Of a DNA stretch of 64,000 nucleotides, positions 7,993-17,566 are shown piece after piece. Under the pieces are notes generated by a model. That model was not told where the DNA came from. It searched no databases and was given only the letters and a program-made list of their open reading frames with translations. The stretch lies in contig NC_018000.1 in assembly GCF_000265205.3 (NCBI RefSeq), positions 4,216,001 through 4,280,000 on the forward strand. The letters are read 5' to 3'. This DNA is from Sinorhizobium fredii USDA 257. GTDB lineage: Bacteria > Pseudomonadota > Alphaproteobacteria > Rhizobiales > Rhizobiaceae. Numbering within the stretch: the stretch's first letter is position 1; every line of letters begins with the position of its first letter. The translations under genes were made by a program, and so were the position numbers.

Positions 7993-9414
7993 ATGACAAC
8001 TACTTGGCTTCCCGACATACAGCAGGGACACGGCCCGCTTTACGCGCGGATCGCCGACCAGATCGAGCAGGCGATCGGCAATGGGGCGCTGCCCGTCGGC
8101 ACCAAGCTGCCGCCGCAACGCAACCTCGCCTTCGATATCGGGGTGACGATCGGCACGATTGGCCGGGCATACAATATCGTGCGGGAGCGCGGTCTCGTCA
8201 GTGGTGAGGTCGGCCGCGGCACCTATGTGCTCGATCATCCGGAGAGCAGACCGCCCGAACAGGCCGATCCGCTCACCACCTCGCTTGCCGGTACCCGGCC
8301 GATCGTCGCACCGCCCGGCAAGCTGCGCTTCGACAGTACGGCGGCGCCGGACATCGGTCAGGGTGACATACTGGCGAGATTGCTCGGCGACATTAGCCGG
8401 GAGCACCACGCGGACATCGCAAGCTATGCCCGGAATTTTCCGGATCATTGGTTCGAAGCGGGCGCGCAGTGGCTGGCGAGCGGTCGTTTCCGGCCCGCAC
8501 CGGAATGCATCGTGCCGACGCTCGGCGCGCACGCCGCGGTCATCGCAGTTATTTCTGCCGTCACCTCGCCAGGCGACCGCATCGCCTTCGAGACCCTCAC
8601 CTATTCGCAGGTGAGCCGCAGCGCCGGGCTGATCGGGCGCCGAATCACGTTGATGGCAAGCGACGAGTTCGGCTTGATACCGGAGGATTTCGAGCGCGTC
8701 TGTGCCCAGCAGCATCCGAAGCTCGCATTCCTGATGCCCAGTGCGCAGAACCCAACGGTAGCAATCATGCCGTTCGAGCGGCGCCAGGCGGTCGCTGAGA
8801 TCGCCAGGAAATACGGCGTCTGGCTGGTCGAGGACAATCTCTACGGTTCGATGACCGGTGACCCCATTCCGCTGCTTGCCGAACTCGCGCCAGAGCGGAC
8901 CTTCCTCGTCGGCGGCCTGTCGAAGTCCGTCGCCGCCGGTGTGCGCGGCGGCTGGGTGGCCTGTCCGCCGCATTTCAGCCAGCGCATCCGCATCGCCCAC
9001 AAGATGATCAGCGGCGGCCTCCCCTTCCTCCTTGCCGAGCTTTGCGCGCGGCTGGTCCTTTCGGGGGCCGCATCTTCATTGCGCGGTCGCGGCGTCGAGG
9101 AAATCGGCGAGCGCGTCGCCATGGCGCGGGAAATCTTCGCCGGCTTCGAGTTCAACTCCCATCCCAAGGTGCCCTTCCTCTGGCTGAAGCTGCCGGAGCC
9201 GTGGCTGTCGGGAACCTTCAAGCAGGCGGCACTCCAGGAAGGCGTGCTGATCGATGACGAGGACGAATTCAAGGCTGGCCGGGCCGATCGCGTCTTCCAC
9301 CGCATCCGTATCGGCTTCTCCTCGCCGGCCAAGCGCGCCGACGTGGAAGCGGGATTCCACATCCTAAGACGCCTGCTCGACAGCGGCCGGACCGGCTACG
9401 ACAGCTTCGATTGA
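7993..9414 (+). CDS. MocR/PdxR-type transcriptional regulator (GntR HTH fused to aminotransferase fold)
   Basis: A 473-residue protein. Residues ~15-80 form a GntR winged helix (GPLYARIADQIEQAI ... KLPPQRNLA ... VGRGTYVL). The rest is a fold-type I aminotransferase domain with LMPSAQNPTV, the Asp region VEDNLYGSM, and the PLP-lysine site VGGLSKSVAAGVRGGW. MocR proteins bind PLP as a ligand or cofactor and regulate nearby genes, often the divergent one, here the DUF1127 gene. The ligand is unknown; lack of pdx genes nearby argues against a simple PdxR role. No Shine-Dalgarno is visible before the ATG. Confidence 0.88.
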   Translation: MTTTWLPDIQQGHGPLYARIADQIEQAIGNGALPVGTKLPPQRNLAFDIGVTIGTIGRAYNIVRERGLVSGEVGRGTYVLDHPESRPPEQADPLTTSLAGTRPIVAPPGKLRFDSTAAPDIGQGDILARLLGDISREHHADIASYARNFPDHWFEAGAQWLASGRFRPAPECIVPTLGAHAAVIAVISAVTSPGDRIAFETLTYSQVSRSAGLIGRRITLMASDEFGLIPEDFERVCAQQHPKLAFLMPSAQNPTVAIMPFERRQAVAEIARKYGVWLVEDNLYGSMTGDPIPLLAELAPERTFLVGGLSKSVAAGVRGGWVACPPHFSQRIRIAHKMISGGLPFLLAELCARLVLSGAASSLRGRGVEEIGERVAMAREIFAGFEFNSHPKVPFLWLKLPEPWLSGTFKQAALQEGVLIDDEDEFKAGRADRVFHRIRIGFSSPAKRADVEAGFHILRRLLDSGRTGYDSFD

Positions 9415-9503
9415 ATCCCTGGAAGACAGGTTTCGCGCAAGCGACGACGGTCTATAGTTCTTCGCATTCTGCGTGAGTCGATTCGTCTTTCCGAGGATTT
9501 TGC

Positions 9504-10091
9504 ATGCTCTCTTCAACTTGGCTTGGGAGTCGGGATCGAGTCGTTCGCTCTACGGCTATCTCGGTACTGCTCGGATGCGCTTTAGCGACCTCCGTCCATG
9601 CGGAAGAGCCAATTTTCGATGAACTGCGTTTCGGTGCCACGACCTCCATCGGCGACGGCGACAATCAGGAAGACGGCGTCTTCCCGTCCGTCACGGTCTT
9701 TTTTGACCCATTTGGTGCGGACAATGCCGGCGGCTTTGTCGAAAAGGTCCTGCGGCCACGGGTGCACGCCGGAGCCTCGATCGCGACCGCGTCGAACGGC
9801 GTCAACCAGATCTATGGCGGCTTCAGCTGGGATGCCGATATCACCGAACGCTTCTTCGTCGAACTGGGCGCGGGCGCGACGGTCCACGACGGCGACCTCA
9901 ACGACGATGGAGCGAGCGGACCGAAGCTCGGCTGCCGGCTGATGTTTCGCGAGTATGCCGCCGCCGGCTTTCGTTTCGACGACCACTGGAACCTTTCGGC
10001 AACCGTGGAACACTCCTCGAATGCCAATCTTTGCAACGGGCCCAACGACGGTCTGACCCGTGCGGGCCTGATGCTCGGCTACAAGTTCTAA
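9504..10091 (+). CDS. acyloxyacyl hydrolase family, PagL-like lipid A 3-O-deacylase
   Basis: A 195-residue outer-membrane protein. A long signal sequence ends near VHAEEP. The remainder alternates as beta-strands of a small barrel and closes with LMLGYKF, a typical terminal aromatic. The catalytic signature is in VEHSSNANLCNGPNDG, matching the His-Ser pair and following Asn of PagL. PagL removes the 3-linked acyl chain from lipid A. Two Cys residues are also present. The gene is monocistronic, 89 bp after the MocR-type gene, and the C-terminal Phe fits outer-membrane insertion by Bam. Activity is inferred from the motif. Confidence 0.8.
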   Translation: MLSSTWLGSRDRVVRSTAISVLLGCALATSVHAEEPIFDELRFGATTSIGDGDNQEDGVFPSVTVFFDPFGADNAGGFVEKVLRPRVHAGASIATASNGVNQIYGGFSWDADITERFFVELGAGATVHDGDLNDDGASGPKLGCRLMFREYAAAGFRFDDHWNLSATVEHSSNANLCNGPNDGLTRAGLMLGYKF

Positions 10092-10300
10092 CAGCGGGAA
10101 CGACGGAGTTTCCGGCCAGCAGTGCGTCGACCGGCCACCTGTTGATCTGCGGTATTTTTCTGTCGCGCCATGACGCAGCTTAGGCTAATAAGCCGCAAAG
10201 CGCCCCCACAGCGCCGGGCGTCTTATCAGACGCGCGAAGGTGCTGTAGCACTTTGAGTTGCTGCCTGTTTTGTCCTTGCATCGGCTACGATTAAGGAAAC

Positions 10301-10636
10301 ATGCAGTGTGTCTGTTGCGGTTCGCACGCGCCGTGTCCCTGTCGGAAGGGGTGCGGGCCGCCCGAAGGATTGACGGTCGACGATGACGATTTCCAACACC
10401 CGCCCCATCACCCCGGACCTCATCGCCTCGCATGGGCTGAAGCCCGACGAATACGAGCGCATTCTGAATCTCATCGGGCGCGAACCGACCTTCACCGAGC
10501 TCGGCATTTTCTCGGCGATGTGGAACGAGCACTGCTCGTACAAGTCCTCGAAAAAATGGCTCAGGACGCTTCCGACCAAGGGTCCGCGCGTCATTCAGGG
10601 GCCCGGCGAGAACGCCGGCGTCGTCGATATCGATGA
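10301..10636 (+). CDS. possible Cys-rich upstream ORF overlapping purL
   Basis: An ATG at 10301 has AAGGA five bases upstream and opens [19 protein letters not shown]: six Cys in the first 18 codons, all before the purL start at 10383. The frame then runs on inside purL, where it looks like an out-of-frame shadow. If translated, it may be the Cys-rich N-terminal part that matters, as a sensing or attenuation peptide, since its reading would compete with purL initiation. It could be chance. Confidence 0.25.
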   Translation: MQCVCCGSHAPCPCRKGCGPPEGLTVDDDDFQHPPHHPGPHRLAWAEARRIRAHSESHRARTDLHRARHFLGDVERALLVQVLEKMAQDASDQGSARHSGARRERRRRRYR

Positions 10637-12614
10637 CGGCGACTGCGTCGTCTTCAAGATGGAGAGCCACAACCATCCTTCCTATATCGAGCCGTACCAG
10701 GGCGCGGCGACCGGCGTCGGCGGCATCCTGCGCGACGTCTTCACCATGGGCGCGCGTCCGATCGCCGCCATGAACGCGCTTCGCTTCGGCTCACCGGATC
10801 ATCCGAAGACCCGCCACCTTGTTTCCGGGGTCGTTGCCGGTGTCGGCGGCTACGGAAATTCCTTCGGGGTGCCGACCGTCGGCGGCGAGGTTGAGTTCGA
10901 CGCGCGCTATAATGGCAACATCCTCGTCAACGCCTTTGCGGCCGGCCTCGCGAAGAGCGATGCGATCTTCTATTCGAAGGCGGAAGGTGTCGGCCTCCCC
11001 GTCGTCTATCTCGGCGCCAAGACGGGCCGCGACGGCGTCGGCGGCGCGACCATGGCGTCGGCCGAATTCGACGAGTCGATCGAGGAGAAGCGCCCGACCG
11101 TGCAGGTCGGCGACCCCTTCACCGAGAAATGCCTGCTCGAGGCCTGCCTCGAACTGATGCAGACCGGCGCCGTCATCGCGATCCAGGACATGGGCGCGGC
11201 GGGTCTCACCTGCTCGGCCGTCGAGATGGGCGCCAAGGGCGATCTCGGCATCGAACTCGACCTCGACAAGGTGCCGGTGCGCGAGGAGCGCATGACTGCC
11301 TACGAAATGATGCTTTCCGAAAGCCAGGAGCGCATGCTGATGGTGCTGCGCCCGGAAAAGGAAGAGGAAGCCAAGGCGATCTTCGTCAAGTGGGGCCTCG
11401 ATTTCGCAATCGTCGGCAAGACGACCGACGACCTGCGCTTCCGCATCCTGCATCAGGGCGAGGAAGTGGCGAACCTGCCGATCAAGGACCTGGGCGACGA
11501 GGCTCCGGAATATGACCGCCCCTGGAGCCCGGCCAAGAGCCCCTCGCCGCTTGCCACCAACGACATTCCCGAGACCGATGTCGCCGAAGCGCTTCTGAAG
11601 CTGGCGGGTTCTGCCAACAACTCCTCGCGCCGCTGGGTCTACGAGCAATACGATACGCTGATCCAGGGCAATTCGCTGCAACTGCCGGGCGGCGACGCCG
11701 GAGTGGTCCGCGTCGACGGCCATGCGACGAAGGCGCTCGCCTTCTCCTCCGACGTCACGCCGCGCTATGTCGAGGCCGATCCTTTCGAAGGCGGCAAGCA
11801 GGCCGTCGCCGAGTGCTGGCGCAACCTCACGGCAACCGGTGCGCTGCCGCTCGCTGCAACGGACAATCTGAACTTTGGCAACCCCGAGCGGCCGGAAATC
11901 ATGAGTCAGTTCGTGCACGCGATCAAAGGCATCGGCGAAGCCTGCCGCGCTCTCGATTTTCCGATCGTTTCCGGCAACGTGTCGCTCTACAACGAGACGA
12001 ACGGTCAGGCGATTCTGCCGACCCCGACCATCGGCGGCGTCGGCCTGATCGGCGATTGGGCAAAGATGGCACGCATCCGCTTTGCAGCCGCCGACGAGGT
12101 GATCCTCGTTGCCGGAGCGCCGGAAGGCTGGGGAACCCATATCGCCCAGTCGGTCTACATGCGTGATATCCACGGCCGCACCGATGGCCCGGCGCCACAT
12201 GTCGATCTGGCGCATGAGCGCAAGGTTGGCGACTTCGTTCGCGGCCTGATTGCGGACGGGCTGGTCACGGCCGTGCATGACTGCTCTTCGGGTGGCCTGG
12301 CCCTTGCCGTCGCGGAAATGGCGATGGCCTCCGGGATCGGCGCGACGATTGAAGCGCCCGCTGGACACGATCCGATTGCGGCCTTCTACGGGGAAGACCA
12401 GGGCCGCTATGTCGTGACCGTTACGCCCGGGAAGCTCGAGACGGTCGCCGCACGGGCGAGAGACGCTGGCGTGACCTTGCCGGACATCGGCACGACCGGC
12501 GGCGACACGGTGAAGCTCGGCGATGCGAAGGCGGTCTCCGTCGAGGAATTACGCTCGGCCCATGAAGCCTGGTTCCCCACTTACATGGGCGGCGATCTCG
12601 CTCCCGACAATTGA
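10383..12614 (+). CDS. purL: phosphoribosylformylglycinamidine synthase subunit PurL (small type)
   Basis: A 743-residue ATP-dependent FGAM synthase subunit of de novo purine synthesis, working with PurS and PurQ. The start is [19 protein letters not shown]. Motifs of the two AIR-synthase-like halves are present: [44 protein letters not shown] and [13 protein letters not shown]. It has no glutaminase domain, consistent with the separate PurQ. It is separated from purSQ by four unrelated genes and has its own 290-bp upstream region. bolA, a small basic protein gene and grxD follow on the same strand. Confidence 0.98.
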   Translation: MTISNTRPITPDLIASHGLKPDEYERILNLIGREPTFTELGIFSAMWNEHCSYKSSKKWLRTLPTKGPRVIQGPGENAGVVDIDDGDCVVFKMESHNHPSYIEPYQGAATGVGGILRDVFTMGARPIAAMNALRFGSPDHPKTRHLVSGVVAGVGGYGNSFGVPTVGGEVEFDARYNGNILVNAFAAGLAKSDAIFYSKAEGVGLPVVYLGAKTGRDGVGGATMASAEFDESIEEKRPTVQVGDPFTEKCLLEACLELMQTGAVIAIQDMGAAGLTCSAVEMGAKGDLGIELDLDKVPVREERMTAYEMMLSESQERMLMVLRPEKEEEAKAIFVKWGLDFAIVGKTTDDLRFRILHQGEEVANLPIKDLGDEAPEYDRPWSPAKSPSPLATNDIPETDVAEALLKLAGSANNSSRRWVYEQYDTLIQGNSLQLPGGDAGVVRVDGHATKALAFSSDVTPRYVEADPFEGGKQAVAECWRNLTATGALPLAATDNLNFGNPERPEIMSQFVHAIKGIGEACRALDFPIVSGNVSLYNETNGQAILPTPTIGGVGLIGDWAKMARIRFAAADEVILVAGAPEGWGTHIAQSVYMRDIHGRTDGPAPHVDLAHERKVGDFVRGLIADGLVTAVHDCSSGGLALAVAEMAMASGIGATIEAPAGHDPIAAFYGEDQGRYVVTVTPGKLETVAARARDAGVTLPDIGTTGGDTVKLGDAKAVSVEELRSAHEAWFPTYMGGDLAPDN

Positions 12615-12736
12615 GGGATTGGCGGTTCGAAGGGGGCAAATCATGATTTGCCTTCCGCCCCTGAATCGTGGTTCCCTTGAAGTCACGAGCGGTGGCAGCG
12701 CCGCCACAGAAAAATAACAAAGGGAGTTGGCATGTC

Positions 12737-12970
12737 ATGCCCATGACACCAGGCGATATCGAAGACATGATCAAGGCCGGGATCCCCGGCGCCAAGGTCA
12801 CGATCCGCGATTTGGCCGGTGACGGCGACCACTATGCCGCCGAAGTCGTGGCCGAAGCGTTTCGTGGCAAGACCCGCGTGCAGCAGCACCAGATGGTCTA
12901 CAACGCTCTAAAGGGCAATATGGGCGGCATACTCCATGCGCTCGCCCTACAGACCAGCGCGCCGGAGTGA
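12737..12970 (+). CDS. bolA: BolA family protein
   Basis: A 77-residue BolA-like protein (GDIEDMIKAGIPGAKVTIRD ... QQHQMVYNALKG). The conserved helix and the His-containing RVQQHQMVY loop are present. BolA proteins pair with monothiol CGFS glutaredoxins to hold and pass on [2Fe-2S] clusters, and the grxD gene is two genes downstream. AGGGAG lies 10 nt before the ATG at 12737; the ATG at 12743 is an alternative. Confidence 0.92.
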   Translation: MPMTPGDIEDMIKAGIPGAKVTIRDLAGDGDHYAAEVVAEAFRGKTRVQQHQMVYNALKGNMGGILHALALQTSAPE

Positions 12971-12976
12971 GCCTGT

Positions 12977-13222
12977 ATGGCGGATCTGATCAAGGAGCTC
13001 GTCAGCGGCATCGTTGACAGCGCGCTGAAGGAGATTCTGAAAAAGACCGGCGCCAGGAAAGCCTCAACGCGGCGGGCGAAGCGTCGGACCCGGAAGACCG
13101 TTTCGGGCGGTGGCATCCTCGAGGAGATCATCGAGGCTGCGATCCGCAGACCGGCAAGGAAACAGGTCAGCCGCCGCCGCACGGCTGCGTCCCGAAGCAA
13201 AGTGCGCCGCCGCTCCGCCTGA
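12977..13222 (+). CDS. small basic protein between bolA and grxD, unknown
   Basis: An 81-residue protein. The N-terminal part (MADLIKELVSGIVDSALKEI) is an amphipathic helix, and the rest is very rich in Arg and Lys (RRAKRRTRKTVSGGG, KQVSRRRTAASRSK). It starts 6 bp behind bolA, so it is surely co-transcribed. The composition suggests nucleic-acid or membrane contact. I recognise no domain. Confidence 0.65.
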   Translation: MADLIKELVSGIVDSALKEILKKTGARKASTRRAKRRTRKTVSGGGILEEIIEAAIRRPARKQVSRRRTAASRSKVRRRSA

Positions 13223-13357
13223 GGGAGTGGTTCGCGAGCCGCATTTTGAGGACCATCAATATTTCTTGAGATTGGGTGGTGAAAATCGCGCCCGCGCATG
13301 CTATCTAAGCTGCAAAACGACATCCGGTCCTTGAAGCCGGCCAGGAAGGAAGACGAT

Positions 13358-13693
13358 ATGAGCGGAATTCAAGATTTCATCGCCAACGAAGTCAAGACGA
13401 ACGACGTCGTTCTCTTCATGAAGGGCACGCCGCAGTTTCCGCAGTGTGGTTTCTCCGGCCAGGTGGTGCAAATTCTCGACTACATCGGCGTCGACTACAA
13501 GGGCATCAACGTGCTCGCCGATGCAGACCTGCGCCAGGGCATCAAGGATTACTCCAACTGGCCGACCATTCCGCAGCTCTATGTGAAGGGCGAATTCGTC
13601 GGCGGTTGCGACATCGTGCGCGAGATGTTCCAGGCGGGCGAGTTGCAGGAGCATCTTCAGGGACAGGGAATTTCCGTAAAGGGCGCCGCGTAA
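13358..13693 (+). CDS. grxD: monothiol glutaredoxin Grx4 family (CGFS)
   Basis: A 111-residue glutaredoxin with the monothiol active site CGFS ([14 protein letters not shown]), the glutathione-binding [19 protein letters not shown] and normal length. It carries [2Fe-2S] clusters together with BolA and helps in Fe-S trafficking and iron sensing. The start [12 protein letters not shown] was chosen over an in-frame upstream ATG (13298) because AGGAAGGAAGACGAT precedes it. It is followed by a strong terminator. Confidence 0.96.
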   Translation: MSGIQDFIANEVKTNDVVLFMKGTPQFPQCGFSGQVVQILDYIGVDYKGINVLADADLRQGIKDYSNWPTIPQLYVKGEFVGGCDIVREMFQAGELQEHLQGQGISVKGAA

Positions 13694-13720
13694 GGCCGCT
13701 AGTACCGAACAACTCTCGGA

Positions 13721-13746
13721 AAAGGCGGGCTGACCGCCTTTTTTGA
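13721..13746 (+). terminator. Rho-independent terminator after grxD
   Basis: AAAGGCGG-GCTGA-CCGCCTTTTTT forms a GC-rich hairpin with a T run, 28 bp behind the grxD stop. It closes the purL-bolA-grxD region. Confidence 0.9.
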
Positions 13747-14064
13747 TTCCGGGATTATATGTCTCTCGGCTAATTTTCGACGTGCTCCAGGACCAGGCGG
13801 AGAAATTCACCCGCTCGGAATGCGCCTTCAACGGCCCAGAATTGGCAGACTTTTGACTTGCCCTCCATGGGGTTATCGACGGCATGCATTGACCCGGGGT
13901 GTGCGTCGTTGCGGCGGGATATTCTCGGCATCGACATCGGCAACGGTTCAACTCAGAACTGAAGTTTTACAGATAGTTCAACGTATTAAAGAGAGTTTTG
14001 CGCCTTCCGCATTAGCGGCGCGCTCTGGACTGCCGCCTGGTGGACGGTTAGCGGGAATCATGAA
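13747..14064. other. gene-free stretch upstream of the MFS pair
   Basis: About 320 bp between the grxD terminator and the first MFS gene. Short open frames here lack ribosome-binding sites and family resemblance. I see no repeat or clear promoter; it presumably carries the promoter of the MFS genes. Confidence 0.5.
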
Positions 14065-15303
14065 ATGACAAAGCCTATAGATCAAACTGCCATGCTTTCC
14101 GGGCTGACCAAGGTCCAGTTCATCGCCCTGATGGCGATGCTGATGTCCATCAACGCAATTTCGATCGACATCATGTTGCCGGGACTGCAGGAAATCGGTG
14201 CGAGCCTTGGCGTTGCCGACGAAAACGACCGGCAATATGTCATCTCCGCCTATTTGTTCGGCATGGGCTTTGCGCAATTGTTCTTCGGCCCGCTTTCCGA
14301 CCGTTTCGGCCGAAAAGCGCCCCTGCTGGCCGGGCTCGCGCTTTATGCTCTCTGCGCTGTCGCGATTGTATTTGTGCCGACATTCACGGCTCTTCTCTTC
14401 TTCCGCTTCCTGCAGGGTGTCGGTGCGGCGGCAACGCGCGTCGTCACCGTCTCGATTGTGCGGGATGTTTATGGCGGGCGCCAGATGGCGGAGATCATGT
14501 CGCTGGTGATGATGGTCTTCATGATCGTCCCGGTCGTTGCGCCGAGCATTGGTCAGTTGATCATGCTGTTCTCCGAATGGCACATGATCTTCGTCGTGAT
14601 CGCCCTGTTCGCAATGATCGTGTCCACGCCGGTCGCTTTGCGGCTTCGGGAAACACTTGTTCCGGCGAACCGACGCGCTTTCACCCTGTCGACGATCCTG
14701 GACGGCTTCCGCATCGTTCTAACGAACCGGATCGCCCTATTCTATACGCTCGCGACGTCCGCGCTCCTCGGCGGCCTCTTTGGCTTCATAAACTCGGCGC
14801 AGCAGATCCTCGTCGGGATCTACGGGCTCGGCATCTGGTTCCCGGCTGTCTTCGCCACCTTTGCCGGGATGATGGCCGTTGCCTCGTTCACGAATTCGCG
14901 CCTGGTGGAGCGATTCGGCATGCGGGCGCTGTCGCATGCGGCACTGCTCGGTTTCGCCCTGGCAAGCTTCGTCTGGATGGTCGCGTCGCTGATCGGGCCG
15001 CTGCCGCTGCCGCTCTTCGTTCTCCTTCAGGCCGCCGCAATGTTCCAGTTCGGCCTGATGGCCGCGAATTTCAACGCGATGGCGATGGAACCGCTTGGCC
15101 ATGTGGCTGGCACCGCCTCCTCCGTGTTGGGATTTACGCAGACGATCGGCGGCGGCTTTATCGGTGCACTCGTCGGCCAGGCTTTCGACGGGACCGTGAC
15201 ACCGCTGGCCGTCGGCTTTTCCATCGTAGCCACCCTTGCTCTGGTCTTCGTGCTGATCGCGGAGCAGGGAAAGCTTTTCAAACCGCACAATCCTGCCGGC
15301 TAG
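14065..15303 (+). CDS. MFS multidrug efflux transporter, Bcr/CflA type (first of pair)
   Basis: A 412-residue inner-membrane protein with about 12 transmembrane helices. The drug:H+ antiporter-1 pattern is visible: DIMLPGLQEIGASLGV in helix 1, FFGPLSDRFGRKAPLL as motif A and RFLQGVGAAATRV in helix 4. The Bcr/CflA group exports drugs or small peptides such as bicyclomycin; the substrate here is unknown. It is followed 66 bp later by a clear paralogue, indicating a tandem duplication that has diverged. The ATG at 14065 and one at 14092 are both possible. Confidence 0.88.
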   Translation: MTKPIDQTAMLSGLTKVQFIALMAMLMSINAISIDIMLPGLQEIGASLGVADENDRQYVISAYLFGMGFAQLFFGPLSDRFGRKAPLLAGLALYALCAVAIVFVPTFTALLFFRFLQGVGAAATRVVTVSIVRDVYGGRQMAEIMSLVMMVFMIVPVVAPSIGQLIMLFSEWHMIFVVIALFAMIVSTPVALRLRETLVPANRRAFTLSTILDGFRIVLTNRIALFYTLATSALLGGLFGFINSAQQILVGIYGLGIWFPAVFATFAGMMAVASFTNSRLVERFGMRALSHAALLGFALASFVWMVASLIGPLPLPLFVLLQAAAMFQFGLMAANFNAMAMEPLGHVAGTASSVLGFTQTIGGGFIGALVGQAFDGTVTPLAVGFSIVATLALVFVLIAEQGKLFKPHNPAG

Positions 15304-15369
15304 CCGGACGCCCGGTGTGGCACAACGGCCGGATTGTTCCTCCCAAATCTGCCTATTGTGGATACTCAA

Positions 15370-16683
15370 ATGACTTCCATCTCAGAAGATACCCTCAACG
15401 CCCGACAACAATCGAAACATATCGACACGGTTTCAGGCGCGGCACGGATCGGCATGGGCCTCGTCGAATTCGTCGTGACCATTGCCGTGATGACGGCGAG
15501 CGTCGCGCTTGCGATCGACAGCATGCTGCCGGCGCTTTCGAGCATCGGACAGTCGTTCGGCGTTGCCAATGCCAATGACGCACAGCTCGTCATCGGCATC
15601 TTTTTCCTCGGATTCGGCTTTTCGCAGATATTCTTCGGCAGCCTTTCGGACGCTTTCGGGCGCCGTGTCGTGTTGCTCGGTGGATTGGCCTTCTTCACTC
15701 TTTCGAGCTTTGCCGCCTCGCAGGCGACGAGCTTCGAAGCGCTGCTCGTCCTCCGTTTCATCCAGGGGATCGGCGCGGCGGCCGTGCGGATCACGACCAT
15801 GGCGATCGTGCGCGACTGTTTCGGCGGTCGCGAGATGGCACGCGTCATGTCCTATGTGATGATCGTCTTCATGATCGTGCCGATCGTCGCTCCGTCGCTC
15901 GGACAGCTCGTCATCCTCTATGCCGATTGGCACTGGATCTTCATCCTGATCGGACTGATCGGCCTGATCCTGTTCCTGGTAGCCCTGACGCGCATGTCGG
16001 AGTCTCTACCGGTTGAGGAGCGCCTGCCACTCTCGGTCAGCGCGATCCTTTCAGGATTCCGGACAGTCCTGACGAACCGCATCACCTGCGGCTATATGAT
16101 CGGCCTGACATTGTTCACAGCGGTCATCTGCGCCTACATCGTCAGCGTTCAGCAGGTGTTCGGCGAGATCTACGGCCTTGCCGATTGGCTGCCGATCGCC
16201 TTCGCCGGAACGGCCGGCGGCATCGCCGTCGCGAATTTTGCCAATGGCTTCTTCGTCCGCAGCTTCGGCATGCGCCGTATCTCGCACGTTGCAATGATCC
16301 TGTTCACGCTGCTTTCAGCGGCAGGCTTTGCCATATCGCTTGCCGGCACTCCGGCCTTCGTCGTCAGCTATCTGCTGTTCTCGGTCCTGCTGATGTTCTT
16401 CGCCCTGATCGCAACAAACTTCACCGCCATCAGCCTTGAGCCAATGGGACATCTCGCCGGAACGGCGACGGCGATCACAGGCTTCATCTCGACGACCGCC
16501 GGCGCCCTCGTCGGCAGCGCCGTCGGTCAGCTGTTCAACGGAACACTGCAGCCCCTGTTCGGTGGTTTCGCCCTGTTCGGACTGCTCACCATTGCCGCAA
16601 CGCTCTGGGCGGAAAAGGGAAAGCTCTTCACGCATCCGGGCGACAATCCCACGGCGCACGATCACGGCGGCGGTCATATCTAA
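15370..16683 (+). CDS. MFS multidrug efflux transporter, Bcr/CflA type (second of pair)
   Basis: A 437-residue paralogue of the preceding gene. It keeps DSMLPALSSIGQSFGV, FFGSLSDAFGRRVVLL, RFIQGIGAAAVRI, and LEPMGHLAGTATAI near the end of the helical core. It has a longer hydrophilic N terminus (~35 residues) and a His-rich tail (HDHGGGHI) that the first copy lacks. The His-rich end could bind metal, but there is no other sign. Probably co-transcribed with its neighbour, and ended by a strong terminator. Confidence 0.88.
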   Translation: MTSISEDTLNARQQSKHIDTVSGAARIGMGLVEFVVTIAVMTASVALAIDSMLPALSSIGQSFGVANANDAQLVIGIFFLGFGFSQIFFGSLSDAFGRRVVLLGGLAFFTLSSFAASQATSFEALLVLRFIQGIGAAAVRITTMAIVRDCFGGREMARVMSYVMIVFMIVPIVAPSLGQLVILYADWHWIFILIGLIGLILFLVALTRMSESLPVEERLPLSVSAILSGFRTVLTNRITCGYMIGLTLFTAVICAYIVSVQQVFGEIYGLADWLPIAFAGTAGGIAVANFANGFFVRSFGMRRISHVAMILFTLLSAAGFAISLAGTPAFVVSYLLFSVLLMFFALIATNFTAISLEPMGHLAGTATAITGFISTTAGALVGSAVGQLFNGTLQPLFGGFALFGLLTIAATLWAEKGKLFTHPGDNPTAHDHGGGHI

Positions 16684-16690
16684 GACAACG

Positions 16691-16719
16691 CCCGCTCGTC
16701 GTTTCGAGCGGGCTTTTTT
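16691..16719 (+). terminator. terminator after the MFS pair
   Basis: CCCGCTCG-TCGTTT-CGAGCGGG followed by CTTTTTT. It lies between the convergent MFS and inositol-monophosphatase family genes and has its T run on the plus strand. Confidence 0.92.
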
Positions 16720-16741
16720 GTCTCCGTGCTTCCTGTCGCGC

Positions 16742-17566
16742 TCAGACAGTAAAGACCTCGCGCCGCAGCACTTCCCAGCTTTCCTTGTCGGTGGTGAGCA
16801 GCAGCCCGCCATTGGTGTGCGCCGGTAGGTAGCGTGACCCGTCGAAGCGTGCCGCATAGGCGCCGGCCTCTTCGGCGATCAGCGTGCCGGCGAGGTGGTC
16901 CCACGGCATGAGCTTCTGGTACATCAGGAAATGCAAATAACCAGAGGCGAAGATGCGGTATTCATGCGCGGCACAGCGGTAGCTGGTGGCAATTCTCACC
17001 TTGGCCATATTGCCCATCACGATGCGGCGGTCGTCTTCCTTGTAAAAGGCCGTCGATGCGCCACCGACCATGTTTCCAAGCGGCACGCCGGCGGTGACCG
17101 ACAGCTTCTCCTGCGATCCGTTCGGCCGGCACATCCAGGCACCGGAGCCCTTCTCGGCAATGACCCAATCGTTGCCGAGCGGGTCGTAGATAATCCCGGC
17201 AACCGTTTCCCCCTTGGCGACGACGCTCGCCATCACCCCAAAGAGCGGCATGCCGGCCGCGAAGTTGAACGTGCCGTCGATCGGATCCACGACGATAGCG
17301 AGATCAGCCTCTGCCAGCTTGTCGAGGAGCGCGGGATCGGCAGCGACCGATTCCTCGCCGATGAAGACTGCGCCAGGCGCAACCGCATCGATCTTCGATT
17401 TGATGAGCCTCTCGGCAGCCTCGTCGCCCTCGGTCACGAGATCGATAGCCTCGGACTTCATCCGCACATCGCCCGATTCCAGATTCCGGAAGCGAGGCAG
17501 GATCTCCTTCACCGCCGCCTCCTGCAACAGGTTTGCGAGGGCGGCGATATCGACGGATTGGCTCAT
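16742..17566 (-). CDS. inositol monophosphatase family protein
   Basis: A 274-residue Mg-dependent phosphatase of the IMPase/FBPase/CysQ superfamily. The metal-binding signatures are [19 protein letters not shown] and [17 protein letters not shown], all intact. Substrates in the family include inositol-1-phosphate, histidinol phosphate and PAP, and the sequence alone does not decide among them. Its ATG overlaps the stop of ttcA by four bases (ATGA at 17563-17566), so the two are translationally coupled. Confidence 0.88.
   Translation of the reverse strand: MSQSVDIAALANLLQEAAVKEILPRFRNLESGDVRMKSEAIDLVTEGDEAAERLIKSKIDAVAPGAVFIGEESVAADPALLDKLAEADLAIVVDPIDGTFNFAAGMPLFGVMASVVAKGETVAGIIYDPLGNDWVIAEKGSGAWMCRPNGSQEKLSVTAGVPLGNMVGGASTAFYKEDDRRIVMGNMAKVRIATSYRCAAHEYRIFASGYLHFLMYQKLMPWDHLAGTLIAEEAGAYAARFDGSRYLPAHTNGGLLLTTDKESWEVLRREVFTV

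Noticed and set aside
10218..10233. GCGTCT-TATC-AGACGC hairpin as a terminator of the PagL-like gene
   Set aside because: Six base pairs with no T run and 127 bp behind the stop; too weak to call.
10791..12368. 525-codon minus-strand frame opposite purL
   Set aside because: Mirror of purL with no independent support.
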